Both the position numbers and the translations under genes were made by a program. A stretch of 64,000 bases of DNA from contig NZ_CP050698.1 in assembly GCF_005116655.2 (NCBI RefSeq), positions 5,000,001-5,064,000 on the forward strand, written 5' to 3'. The first letter of the stretch is position 1. Each line of letters begins with the position of its first letter. The stretch is from Desulfosediminicola flagellatus. GTDB lineage: Bacteria; Desulfobacterota; Desulfobulbia; Desulfobulbales; Desulfocapsaceae. Under the pieces are notes generated by a model. The model did no database searches, was not told the origin of the DNA, and saw only the letters and a program-made list of their open reading frames with translations. Below, piece by piece: positions 52,308-60,687 of the stretch.

Positions 52308-53327
52308 ATGAAGAGAATAACTTGCTCAATTGCCACAGCTGCACTCACAGTTTGCCTTACTACCGGCCTTGCACAGGCCGATACAAAAGAAGAAGTAATT
52401 AAACGCGGATACCTGCAATGTGGCGTTTCTACTGGTCTTCCAGGATTCTCAAACCCTGATGAAAAAGGTGCATGGAGCGGTCTCGATGTAGAGGTTTGCC
52501 GCGCAGTTGCTGCAGCTACCCTTGGTGATGCTACTAAAGTAAAATTTTTGCCGCTGACAGCAAAAGAGCGTTTTACCGCACTGCAGTCAGGTGAGATTGA
52601 TATCCTTTCAAGGAATACAACCTGGACACTCACTCGCGACTCATCTCTTGGACTCAACTTTGCCGGCACCAGTTATTATGACGGACAGGGTTTCATGGTC
52701 TCAAAAGGTCTGGGCGTGAAAAGTGCTCTCGAACTTGACGGCGCAGCAGTATGTATCCAGTCAGGAACCACATCTGAGTTAAATCTTGCAGACTACTTCA
52801 AGCAGAACAAGATGGAGTACAAACCGATCGTATTCGATACCTCTGATCAGACCGTAAAAGGTTTTGAGGCAGGACGTTGCGATGTACTTACCAGTGATCA
52901 GTCACAGCTTTACGGATTACGTATCAAACTTGCAAAACCTGAAGACGCAGTTGTTCTCCCGGAAGTAATCTCCAAAGAGCCACTCGGACCAGTTGTTCGA
53001 CAGGGTGATGATGCATGGTTTAATATTGTTAAATGGTCTCTTTACGCAATGATTAACGGTGAAGAACTCGGTGTAACTTCTGCAAACGTGGCATCTATGC
53101 AAGACACTACCAATCCAGGTATCAAACGCTTCTTAGGCCTTGAAGGTATTAAAGGTGAAGGACTCGGACTTGCTGATGACTGGTCATATCAGATCATCAA
53201 GCAGGTTGGTAATTATGGCGAAATGTTCGAACGTACCGTCGGCCAGAGCTCCCCGCTCAAAATCGGTCGTGGTCTCAATGCACTCTGGACCCAGAGTGGC
53301 CTGCAGTATGCGCCTCCAATTCGATAG
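52308..53327 (+). CDS. aapJ: general L-amino-acid ABC transporter, periplasmic binding protein
   Basis: 339-residue solute-binding protein (SBP family 3). Signal peptide to about residue 24 (SIATAALTVCLTTGLAQA). The SBP_3 fold shows LQCGVSTGLPGFSNPDEKG, GLDVEVCRAVAAATLGDATK, the RFTALQSGEIDIL hinge and TWTLTRDS. Length and two conserved cysteines (LQCG, VEVC) resemble Rhizobium AapJ and E. coli-type YhdW. Start ATG at 52308 follows AGGAG; an ATG at 52284 is in frame but has no site. First gene of aapJQMP; a hairpin between it and aapQ probably raises its transcript level. Confidence 0.92.
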   Translation: MKRITCSIATAALTVCLTTGLAQADTKEEVIKRGYLQCGVSTGLPGFSNPDEKGAWSGLDVEVCRAVAAATLGDATKVKFLPLTAKERFTALQSGEIDILSRNTTWTLTRDSSLGLNFAGTSYYDGQGFMVSKGLGVKSALELDGAAVCIQSGTTSELNLADYFKQNKMEYKPIVFDTSDQTVKGFEAGRCDVLTSDQSQLYGLRIKLAKPEDAVVLPEVISKEPLGPVVRQGDDAWFNIVKWSLYAMINGEELGVTSANVASMQDTTNPGIKRFLGLEGIKGEGLGLADDWSYQIIKQVGNYGEMFERTVGQSSPLKIGRGLNALWTQSGLQYAPPIR

Positions 53328-53459
53328 TCAGGGCACTCCCCTGGACCTTCGATCGGATAATCAATCCCCATCAGTATAAGCGACTTTATACCATTATCGC
53401 CTATCTGAATGGCCTATAGATAGTCAATTAGTCGATCGAAAAACATTGAATTACGTATC

Positions 53460-53496
53460 CTCTGACTGAAGCATTACACACGTGCTTCGGTCAGAG
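53460..53496 (+). promoter_or_regulatory. intercistronic hairpin between aapJ and aapQ
   Basis: CTCTGACTGAAGC pairs with GCTTCGGTCAGAG (13 bp, one G-U) over an 11-nt loop, without a following T-run. In binding-protein-dependent systems such a stem commonly stabilises the upstream mRNA, giving more binding protein than permease. Confidence 0.6.
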
Positions 53497-53568
53497 TTAC
53501 TACACGATTTTTATCATGGGAAACCGGGACTACCCCTTTCCCCCACTTTCTACGAATTGCGTGCGCCC

Positions 53569-54744
53569 ATGCCTTACCAAGAGAAAAAAACCACACGCTG
53601 GTGGAATAATGCCCAGCACCGTGCACTACTCTTCCAGATTCTGCTTATATCAGCATTAGGGCTTATTGCCTGGAGTGTGGCCAATAACACCATGGTCAAC
53701 CTGGAGAAACGCGGCATTTCCACCGGTTTTAAATTTCTATCACAGGAATCGGGCTTCGGCATTATCCAGAGCCTTGTTCCCTACGACGAATCGTATACCT
53801 TCGGCCGGACCTTTATTGTCGGCCTGCTGAACACCTTAATGGTTTCTGTATGCGGTATCTTTTTTGCCACCATCATCGGTTTTACAGTCGGTGTGGCAAG
53901 GCTCTCTAAAAACTGGCTGGTTTCAAGGCTTGCCGGCGTATATATCGAAACGTTCAGAAATATTCCATTATTGCTGCAGATATTCTTCTGGTATTTTGCA
54001 GTTCTTCGTGCACTCCCCTCACCGCGCCAGAGTCTTTCTTTAGGTGAATCCTTTTTTCTTAACATCCGCGGTCTCTATATTCCGCGACCAATTTTCGAGA
54101 GCGGTTTCGGCATCGTCGTTGCGGTATTTGCTATGGCTCTTATCGCTTCAGTCTGGATCTATATCTGGGCACGTAAGCGTCAGCTGGAAACTGGAAAGCA
54201 GTTTAACACTGCACTAACCGTAGCGCTGTTGCTTGTTGTTGCGCCCCTTGTTGCCTTTTTTATCTCAGGAAGCCCTATCAGCTGGGAGTTACCGGCGTTA
54301 AAAGGATTCAATTTCCGCGGCGGCCTATCCATAATCCCTGAATTCTCGGCACTCCTTGTTGCCTTATCCATATACACAGGCGCTTTTATCGCCGAAGCTG
54401 TTCGCTCAGGCATACTGGCAGTCAATAAAGGCCAGACTGAGGCGGCCTCTGCACTCGGGCTCCACCAGAGCATGGTATTAAAGCTTGTTGTCATTCCGCA
54501 GGCATTACGGGTCATCATTCCGCAGCTGACAAGTCAGTACCTCAACCTTGTAAAAAACTCCTCGTTAGCTACCGCCATAGGTTACCCGGACCTTGTTTCT
54601 GTCTTTGCCGGAACAACGCTTAACCAAACAGGGCAGGCAATTGAAGTCGTTGCTATGACCATGGGAGTCTACCTCTTTATCAGTCTGACAATCTCAATGA
54701 TTATGAACTGGTATAACAAAAAAATCATGCTGGTGGAGAGATAA
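53569..54744 (+). CDS. aapQ: general L-amino-acid ABC transporter, permease AapQ
   Basis: 391-residue inner-membrane permease of the His/Glu/Gln/Arg family. Eight or so helices; the EAA loop near the C-terminus is AASALGLHQSMVLKLVVIPQALRVIIPQL, read in parts as EAASALGL and VIPQALRVIIP. A long insertion between the first helices (EKRGISTGFKFLSQESGFG) is typical of AapQ. ATG at 53569 is chosen; a GTG at 53482 would begin inside the intercistronic hairpin. Ends 1 nt before aapM. Confidence 0.92.
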   Translation: MPYQEKKTTRWWNNAQHRALLFQILLISALGLIAWSVANNTMVNLEKRGISTGFKFLSQESGFGIIQSLVPYDESYTFGRTFIVGLLNTLMVSVCGIFFATIIGFTVGVARLSKNWLVSRLAGVYIETFRNIPLLLQIFFWYFAVLRALPSPRQSLSLGESFFLNIRGLYIPRPIFESGFGIVVAVFAMALIASVWIYIWARKRQLETGKQFNTALTVALLLVVAPLVAFFISGSPISWELPALKGFNFRGGLSIIPEFSALLVALSIYTGAFIAEAVRSGILAVNKGQTEAASALGLHQSMVLKLVVIPQALRVIIPQLTSQYLNLVKNSSLATAIGYPDLVSVFAGTTLNQTGQAIEVVAMTMGVYLFISLTISMIMNWYNKKIMLVER

Positions 54745-54745
54745 A

Positions 54746-55843
54746 ATGGCTGTAATAACTCATACTCCAAAACTCGACAGGATGCCGCCTGTGTCCAATG
54801 CAGGAATTGTCGGCTGGTTCAGAGCCAACCTTTTTTCCTCCTGGATCAGCTCACTCTTTACTCTGTTTGCTATCTGGTTTCTCTTTACCACGTTACCACC
54901 TGTCTTCGACTGGCTCTTTTTCAAGGCAAGCTGGATCGGCACTACACGTGACGCCTGCTCAATAGACGGGGCCTGCTGGGTATTTATATCCGTACGATTC
55001 GAGCAGTTCTTATTCGGTTTTTATCCAGCCACTGAATACTGGCGGGTAATTGTTGCTTTTGCACTATTTGCTGCTCTGGTTGCCTGGCTGCTCATTGAAC
55101 AGACACCGCAGAAAGGTAAAGTTGCGTTCTTTACCGTGTTTATTTACCCGCTCATTGCCTACGTTCTCTTTTATGGCGGATCATTTGGCCTGGACGTGAT
55201 TGAGACCCATAAATGGGGCGGCCTGATGCTTACGCTTATCCTCGCTGCAGTCGGCATGTGCTGCGCACTGCCACTTGGGGTAATTCTGGCTCTTGGGCGT
55301 CGCTCTTCAATGCCGGTCGCAAAATCATGTTCGGTAATATTTATTGAATTCTGGCGAGGTGTTCCGCTCATCACGGTACTCTTTATGTCATCGGTAATGC
55401 TTCCGATATTCATGCCGGAAGAGATGAGCTTTGACAAATTGCTACGCGCCATGATCGGTATCATCTTCTTCCAATCTGCCTATATGGCGGAAGTCATCCG
55501 TGGCGGCTTACAGGCCATTCCACGCGGTCAGTATGAAGCTGCTGAAGCACTGGCGCTTCCATATTGGAAATCCATGTACCTGATCATTCTGCCGCAGGCC
55601 ATGAAAATGGTTATTCCCGGAATCGTTAATACTTTCATAGCCCTCTTTAAAGATACGACCCTGGTTCTTATCATCGGTCTTTTTGATCTGTTGGCTGTTG
55701 TTCAATCCGCCTTTTCTGATCCGAAATGGCTTGGATTTTCCGTAGAGGGATTTGTTTTTGTAGCTGCAATTTATTGGATATCCTGCTTTTCCATGTCTCG
55801 ATATTCGATGCATCTAGAAAGGAAGCTACATACCGGCCACTAG
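54746..55843 (+). CDS. aapM: general L-amino-acid ABC transporter, permease AapM
   Basis: 365-residue second permease forming a heterodimer with AapQ. Helices plus a Cys-containing periplasmic loop (TRDACSIDGACW) near the N-terminus, as in Rhizobium AapM. The EAA region reads YEAAEALALPYWKSMYLIILPQ. The stop codon TAG lies at 55841-55843 within the first bases (CTAGGAG) of a family A miniature element, so the gene's present C-terminus (ends RKLHTGH) may have been altered by that insertion. The following aapP gene is separated by the element and a second, degenerate one. Confidence 0.92.
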   Translation: MAVITHTPKLDRMPPVSNAGIVGWFRANLFSSWISSLFTLFAIWFLFTTLPPVFDWLFFKASWIGTTRDACSIDGACWVFISVRFEQFLFGFYPATEYWRVIVAFALFAALVAWLLIEQTPQKGKVAFFTVFIYPLIAYVLFYGGSFGLDVIETHKWGGLMLTLILAAVGMCCALPLGVILALGRRSSMPVAKSCSVIFIEFWRGVPLITVLFMSSVMLPIFMPEEMSFDKLLRAMIGIIFFQSAYMAEVIRGGLQAIPRGQYEAAEALALPYWKSMYLIILPQAMKMVIPGIVNTFIALFKDTTLVLIIGLFDLLAVVQSAFSDPKWLGFSVEGFVFVAAIYWISCFSMSRYSMHLERKLHTGH

Positions 55844-55986
55844 GAGCTGTGTCAGAAAATGGCCTTTTGCCCAAACTCTTCGGAATTATCAAAAAATAAT
55901 GCTCGCAATATCATTTATATGGCTGTGCTTATTTTTTGATAATTTCTCGACTTTGACCAAAATGCCTATTCTCGGACACCCTCCTG
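55840..55986. mobile_element. family A miniature element inserted at the aapM stop
   Basis: Left end CTAGGAGCTGTGTCAGAAAA and right end TATTCTCGGACACCCTCCTG are a slightly decayed inverted repeat. The interior is almost identical to the copy at 47642-47788 (AACTCTTCGGAATT, ATGCTCGCAATATCAT, TATATGGCTGTGCTTATTTT). It starts 1 nt before the aapM stop codon. Confidence 0.85.
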
Positions 55987-56130
55987 GAAGCCGAAAGGAG
56001 AATGCCCTTTTTCCATATATCTTCGTTATCGTACTAAAAATTAATGCTCGACTTATTTCATATATGTCTCCGCTTAATTTCGTTACGATGCCTCGATATC
56101 TGAAAAAATTGCTTTTCTCTGCCACACCGA
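55987..56130. mobile_element. second, diverged miniature element between aapM and aapP
   Basis: Shares the block pattern of its neighbour: AATGCCCTTTTTCC, TTAATGCTCGACTTATTTCA, TATATGTCTCCGCTTA, CCTCGAT. Terminal repeats are faint. A tandem partner of the 55840 element, separating the last two genes of the aap operon. Confidence 0.5.
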
Positions 56131-56177
56131 TCAGAAGGCATTTATAATCAATTCCAAAGAAGTAGAGGAATAAAAAT

Positions 56178-56948
56178 ATGAGCAACGCACACGTACAAGA
56201 GAAAGCATCCGCATCCGGAGAAGTCGTCATTGAACTGAAGGATATGAATAAGTGGTATGGTGATTTTCATGTCTTAAAAGATATTAATATGAAGGTCTAT
56301 AAAGGTGAGCGTATTATCATCTGCGGGCCTTCCGGTTGCGGTAAATCTACAATGATCCGTTGCATGAACAGGCTTGAACAGCATCAGCAGGGAGAAATCA
56401 TTGTTAATGGCATTGAACTGACAGACGACCTGAAAGGTATTGATACTGTTCGTCGTAATATCGGCATGGTTTTTCAACAGTTCAACCTCTTCCCGCACCT
56501 GACAGTTATGGAAAATTGCTGCCTGGCACCTCTATGGGTACAGAAAAAACCGAAAAAAGAAGCAGAAGAAATGGCCCGACGATTTCTTGAACGGGTACAG
56601 ATCGGTAATCAGGCGGATAAGTTTCCCGGCCAGCTTTCAGGTGGTCAGCAGCAGCGTGTTGCTATTGCCCGTAGTTTATGCATGAACCCGTCAATTATGC
56701 TATTTGACGAACCGACTTCGGCCCTGGACCCTGAAATGATAAAAGAGGTTCTCGACGTAATGATCGATCTGGCCGATGAAGGCATGACAATGATTTGCGT
56801 AACACATGAAATGGGGTTTGCCAAAACAGTAGCAGACCGGGTAATATTCATGGATAGTGGTGAGATTGTAGAAGAAAACGAGCCGGAAGAGTTCTTCTCG
56901 AACCCGCAATCAGAACGAACACAGCTATTTTTAAGCCAGATTCTATAA
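56178..56948 (+). CDS. aapP: general L-amino-acid ABC transporter, ATPase AapP
   Basis: 256-residue ABC ATPase energising AapQM. Walker A GPSGCGKST, Q-loop FQQFNLF, signature LSGGQQQRVAIARSL, Walker B MLFDEPTSALDP and the H-loop His in VTHEMGFA are all intact. GAGGAA lies 10 nt before the ATG. Separated from aapM by 334 nt of miniature elements, so it may have its own promoter or rely on read-through; a strong terminator follows. Confidence 0.96.
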   Translation: MSNAHVQEKASASGEVVIELKDMNKWYGDFHVLKDINMKVYKGERIIICGPSGCGKSTMIRCMNRLEQHQQGEIIVNGIELTDDLKGIDTVRRNIGMVFQQFNLFPHLTVMENCCLAPLWVQKKPKKEAEEMARRFLERVQIGNQADKFPGQLSGGQQQRVAIARSLCMNPSIMLFDEPTSALDPEMIKEVLDVMIDLADEGMTMICVTHEMGFAKTVADRVIFMDSGEIVEENEPEEFFSNPQSERTQLFLSQIL

Positions 56949-57042
56949 TACCACGCAAAAAACGAAATTACGGCTCTCTTGAATGTTGAATTTGGAGAGG
57001 AGAGATCAAGGCAGCCGTTTGCAGCTTGAAAAAGCTGCTTAA

Positions 57043-57079
57043 GGGGAGAACTTCATTCTTTGAAGCTCTCCCCTTTTTT
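57043..57079 (+). terminator. intrinsic terminator of the aap operon
   Basis: GGGGAGA-A-CTTCA pairs with TGAAG-C-TCTCCCC over a TTCT loop, followed by TTTTTT. About 95 nt after aapP. Confidence 0.9.
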
Positions 57080-57236
57080 CTGTCGTGCACTCTGCATACT
57101 GATGAAATAATCAGCCCAACCAGATATCGACGAATAAGAACATCAGGCAGGATACGAAGTACACAGGTTGACCAATAAAAAACCACATACCCAAAAACTA
57201 CCCTCCCAGCAGTCCCTAGCCGACAGATTTACTGGA

Positions 57237-57244
57237 TAATTATA
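57237..57244. repeat. left target-site duplication of the IS1595-type element
   Basis: TAATTATA; an identical octamer flanks the right end at 58303-58310. Confidence 0.85.
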
Positions 57245-58302
57245 TCTGATTACCCACAAAGCTCAGCCACTCTTATAAGCTTTTGTGGCATCGGTGGAGT
57301 TCTTAGAGCCACGTAAGTGAATCTGGGTAGCAGCTGTCGCAGATCAAACCTGCGATTGAAACGATAACAAAATTCAGCTAGGTATCGCCCAAAGTGTTTT
57401 TTGCTGATTGCGTGGAATGTACCATGGAATGACCTCTTAACGTTGCCGATGATAGTATTAACCCACTTGAAATCAGCAATTTTAACACTTTCAGGTCCAC
57501 CTCCAGTGATAATTACTTTGTGAGAAAAACCTGCATCATCAAGGCCTTCAAAACCGAGAAGGCCGTCGGTGACAACTTCGCTGCCATTACAAAGATGTTT
57601 AGCTGCCCAATCAATGATAGCTTTCTTTGTAAAGGAGGCAACTTGGCTAAAACGCATATGAAGTGGATGACCATTCTCATTCGTCGAAACTGCAGCAACA
57701 AAAGGTATTTTGTCTGTTGCCCCGCGGCCTCTGCGACCATCACGTTTTTTGCCGCCCCAATAAGCGTCGTCAACTTGTACAAGGGTTGCTGAAATAGGTT
57801 TTGAATCGTCTCGTTCTTTCATAACCTGTTGTATTTTATGCTTGATCAATAAGGCTGTATTATAAGAGACACCAACAGTTCTCTTCAAACTCAGAGCGGA
57901 GATGCTAATTTTAGATTGTGTGACAAGATAAATACTGAAAAACCAAGTAGTCAACGGCAACTTAGTCGAGTCAAAAATCGTTCTGGCAGTCACTGAAACC
58001 TGAGATCGGCATCTGTTACACTGCATGAGTTTTCTTGATTTTAAGGTGCAATAGCGATCGTGGCCACATTCTGGACATTTAAATCCATTAGGCCAACGCC
58101 ATCTGAAAAGTGCTTGATAGCACTGTTCTTCAGAACCGTATTTTGAGATAAACTCTTGCAAGCTGAGACCTGGTTGGAACTGGATTGAATTTTTCGCCAT
58201 ATTTACCTCCATTTGTTTAGTGGTATGGAGGTAGTGTAACAGGACAGGGTACTCATATAGTGATACCCCTAAAAAAATAGCTGAGCTTTATACGTAATCA
58301 GA
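57245..58302. mobile_element. IS1595-family insertion sequence, complete
   Basis: 1058-bp element with terminal inverted repeats TCTGATTACCCACAAAGCTCA (left, 21 nt written as TCTGATTAC and AAAGCTCAG) and the matching right end GTAATCAGA after CTGAGCTTTA. It is flanked by the 8-bp duplication TAATTATA on both sides, as expected for IS1595. It holds a single intact transposase gene on the minus strand. The identical target duplications indicate a fairly recent, single insertion. Confidence 0.85.
57250..58200 (-). CDS. IS1595 family transposase
   Basis: 316-residue DDE-type transposase. N-terminal zinc ribbon CPECGHDRYC with CNRCRSQ, a helical domain, then the ISXO2-like catalytic domain: first Asp in VQVDDAYWGGKK, second in VVTDGLLGF, and the conserved WVNTIIGNVKRSFHGTFH, where the third acidic residue is replaced by Asn as in part of this family. 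ATG at 58200 has GGAGG upstream. The frame is intact, so the element could be active. Confidence 0.95.
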   Translation of the reverse strand: MAKNSIQFQPGLSLQEFISKYGSEEQCYQALFRWRWPNGFKCPECGHDRYCTLKSRKLMQCNRCRSQVSVTARTIFDSTKLPLTTWFFSIYLVTQSKISISALSLKRTVGVSYNTALLIKHKIQQVMKERDDSKPISATLVQVDDAYWGGKKRDGRRGRGATDKIPFVAAVSTNENGHPLHMRFSQVASFTKKAIIDWAAKHLCNGSEVVTDGLLGFEGLDDAGFSHKVIITGGGPESVKIADFKWVNTIIGNVKRSFHGTFHAISKKHFGRYLAEFCYRFNRRFDLRQLLPRFTYVALRTPPMPQKLIRVAELCG

Positions 58303-58310
58303 TAATTATA
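58303..58310. repeat. right target-site duplication of the IS1595-type element
   Basis: TAATTATA, identical to the octamer at 57237-57244. Confidence 0.85.
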
Positions 58311-58492
58311 TTTACCATCTGCTCCGCATCCCCCGAACAATGTGACGAATCAAAGCAATCTATTGCAAAGACAACTATTCTACGATATCTTAGCGCTTTG
58401 ATTTTAGGCATTTTATCCGCAAAAGCGCCATGATTATTACGCCTCAAATATCGCCATTCATCACCAGCACATTACTTCTATTTGCAATATTG

Positions 58493-58521
58493 TTGACTCA
58501 ACCATGACCTGCGTGGTTATA
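58493..58521 (+). promoter_or_regulatory. sigma-70-like promoter with overlapping dyad upstream of gntR
   Basis: TTGACT and GTTATA with 17-nt spacing. The spacer contains the dyad ACCATGACCTGCGTGGT. The regulator ATG is 162 nt downstream. The dyad could be an autoregulatory operator of the GntR protein. Confidence 0.4.
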
Positions 58522-58682
58522 GTCTGGTAACATGCAGATCGTAATTCACTACTCCCTCTGCACTTGGAGTAACCCCTGGGATTTGAATATATTTACGTAA
58601 GCATTACTTATACATAGCACTTTTCGCAACTCGTCGTAACTGACTTTGCCGAAGATATGCATACCATGCAACAGGAGATACG

Positions 58683-59465
58683 ATGGCAGACCGGCCCACA
58701 ATGGTTCCCAATACGCTCAAACCTAAAAAACTTTCCGATCAGGTCTTTGAACGCATTCGAGACATGATCTTCAAAGGCGACTTGCGCCCGGGTGAACAAC
58801 TCAAATCAGAACGTGAACTTTCTGAGATCCTTTCAGTAAGTAGACCAACAATCCGTCAGGCTATCCAGAAGCTCATAGAACTCGGAATGGTTGAAAACAC
58901 GCAGGGCCAGGGAACATTTATTACCAATCCCAAAGAAGTCAAAGGACACAACATCCTTAAAGACATGATAGACCTCGGTGAAGCCAACATGCGTGACCTC
59001 CTGGAAGTTCGCATGGCGTTAGAATGCCACGCAGCAACTAGCGCAGCACTAAGGGCAACCGCAGAAGATGTCGATTTGCTCGACAAACATGTTGAAGAGA
59101 TGCGTGCAACAATTGCCAAGGGTGAACTCGGAATTCTCGAAGATGTTCGTTTTCACATGACGCTCGCATATGCCACAAAGAATCAGGTCCAGATCATGCT
59201 CATGAAAAACATGTATGACCTACTCCATTTTGGCATAGAAGAGAGCACCAAAAAGCTCTATCTCGATCCGAAAAATCTCGAACGGATTCTTGATCACCAC
59301 CAGGCTATTACTGATGCGATTCGCCTGCGTGATGCAGGCTCTGCCTACAATGCCATGCGTGAACACATCAATTTCCTCATTACTTTCCTTTGCGATGAAA
59401 GCCGAATGCTTAAGCAGGCAATTACCATCACGGAAAAAGACGAGAAATCAAGCCATAAGTCTTAG
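58683..59465 (+). CDS. GntR-family transcriptional regulator, FadR (FCD) subfamily
   Basis: 260-residue repressor/activator responding to a carboxylate. N-terminal winged helix: DQVFERIRDMIFKGDLRPGEQLKSERELSEILSVSRPTIRQAI, seen as PGEQLKSERELSEIL and SRPTIRQAIQKL, then the C-terminal helical FCD ligand domain with metal-binding type residues (Asp/His pattern in DVRFHMTLAYAT and DHHQAITDAI). AGGAGA lies 5 nt upstream of the ATG. It precedes the TRAP transporter genes by 1.2 kb on the same strand and is their likely regulator; the ligand would be the transported acid or a derivative. Confidence 0.93.
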   Translation: MADRPTMVPNTLKPKKLSDQVFERIRDMIFKGDLRPGEQLKSERELSEILSVSRPTIRQAIQKLIELGMVENTQGQGTFITNPKEVKGHNILKDMIDLGEANMRDLLEVRMALECHAATSAALRATAEDVDLLDKHVEEMRATIAKGELGILEDVRFHMTLAYATKNQVQIMLMKNMYDLLHFGIEESTKKLYLDPKNLERILDHHQAITDAIRLRDAGSAYNAMREHINFLITFLCDESRMLKQAITITEKDEKSSHKS

Positions 59466-59491
59466 CATCACTAATTAATCCACGTATTGTA

Positions 59492-59539
59492 CCCGGAATT
59501 TTTTCATCTTCTGCCAGGAGACTGCGAACAATTCCGGGG
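59492..59539 (+). terminator. hairpin after gntR
   Basis: CCCGGAATT pairs with AATTCCGGGG over a 29-nt loop, 27 nt past the stop codon. A second small hairpin CCTCCC/GGGAGG lies at 59557-59576. The remainder of the long gap 59577-60276 holds only non-conserved AT-rich sequence. Confidence 0.6.
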
Positions 59540-60276
59540 CAGAAATTTCATTTTGACCTCCCGTTCATCAGGGAGGGTGTCATAGTTTTTTGTCACTCAT
59601 GCTAATCTGCTGCAATGTATATTCGAGCAGTCAGGCTTCTGTAGAAGATCACTCAAACGACAACCATTTGTAAACCATGGTTTCTGAAAAACTGCAGGTA
59701 AAGCTCTGCTCCTCAGCACCGAAAAACTGCTGCTTTTTTAGCTCCCCCTTCCCTGCCGACTGCTCACAGAAACGACGCTCCACCCGACCTCCTCTCTCAA
59801 CGTAAACCTCAGCAACAACCTGACATCAGGTAAATATTTTATACCAGCTCTTTCAACTGATTCAGCCAGACAGCTCATTTCATATTTCAGTTTCTCTCTG
59901 CTTCACAGCCTCCACCACAACATATCGACATGGTACTAGCAGCAGACCATTTCTAACAAAAAGATACACATACAGCATGTTAAAGAATTTCTCTCCTACA
60001 AAGACTTCTTTAGCATGCCTTTCAACGGCTTACGCAAACACTCACAACAGGTCGCACCACAATCCTCGACTGAACACATCCCGCACATTTACTTACCACC
60101 TAGCAACACTTCACCAGACAAACAGGCTAAACCACCTGCCACCGGTACAATAACAAAATGGACTGAAGTACCATTTTCGACAAAAATACAATTTTTTAGC
60201 CTGCAAAACCAAGACTTCGAGCCACAACCACAATGTTACACAAAAAATATTCTTGCGTAGTTTTTACGAAATGGTA

Positions 60277-60302
60277 TGGTAAAAAAATATTACCACTTGA
60301 CA
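60277..60302 (+). promoter_or_regulatory. operator-like dyad abutting a -35 box upstream of the TRAP genes
   Basis: TGGTAA-N7-TTACCA is a perfect inverted repeat directly followed by TTGACA (60297-60302). A -10 hexamer is poor (CATGTT at 17 nt). The site is 390 nt before dctP. GntR/FadR proteins bind TGGT/ACCA half-sites, but with shorter spacing than here. Confidence 0.4.
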
Positions 60303-60687
60303 CGAACACAAATTGAAACCATGTTTTAGATTATTTGCTCATATCTTAAACACGGATTCGCATCGTTCTCAGGAGAATGCCACCTTGAAGGCTGAAATCA
60401 TCCATACCGATAAAAAATCATTCACATCGGTATCAATTCAGATGGTTACCATATTTTCCAGAACCCCAGATACGCGTTCCTCTACAAACTTTTTAGTTCC
60501 TTCACTTTTTACACTCGACCCATTCAGGTCATTTTTTATAACCACCGCCTCACCGAAGTATCAATCTTCACCCACCATACAAACTGATGTTCCATGGTCT
60601 GAACGGGGCAGACAGATCTGTTCACCATGTAATGAGGTGCGCCTGACAAGTGGGCGCAAAAGTAAAAACCCTTTAGGAGGAGTTTGA

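Noticed and set aside
60015..60687. Short frames in the long gap before dctP
   Set aside because: Threonine/proline/serine-rich translations without a start signal; the region looks like a regulatory or decayed sequence.
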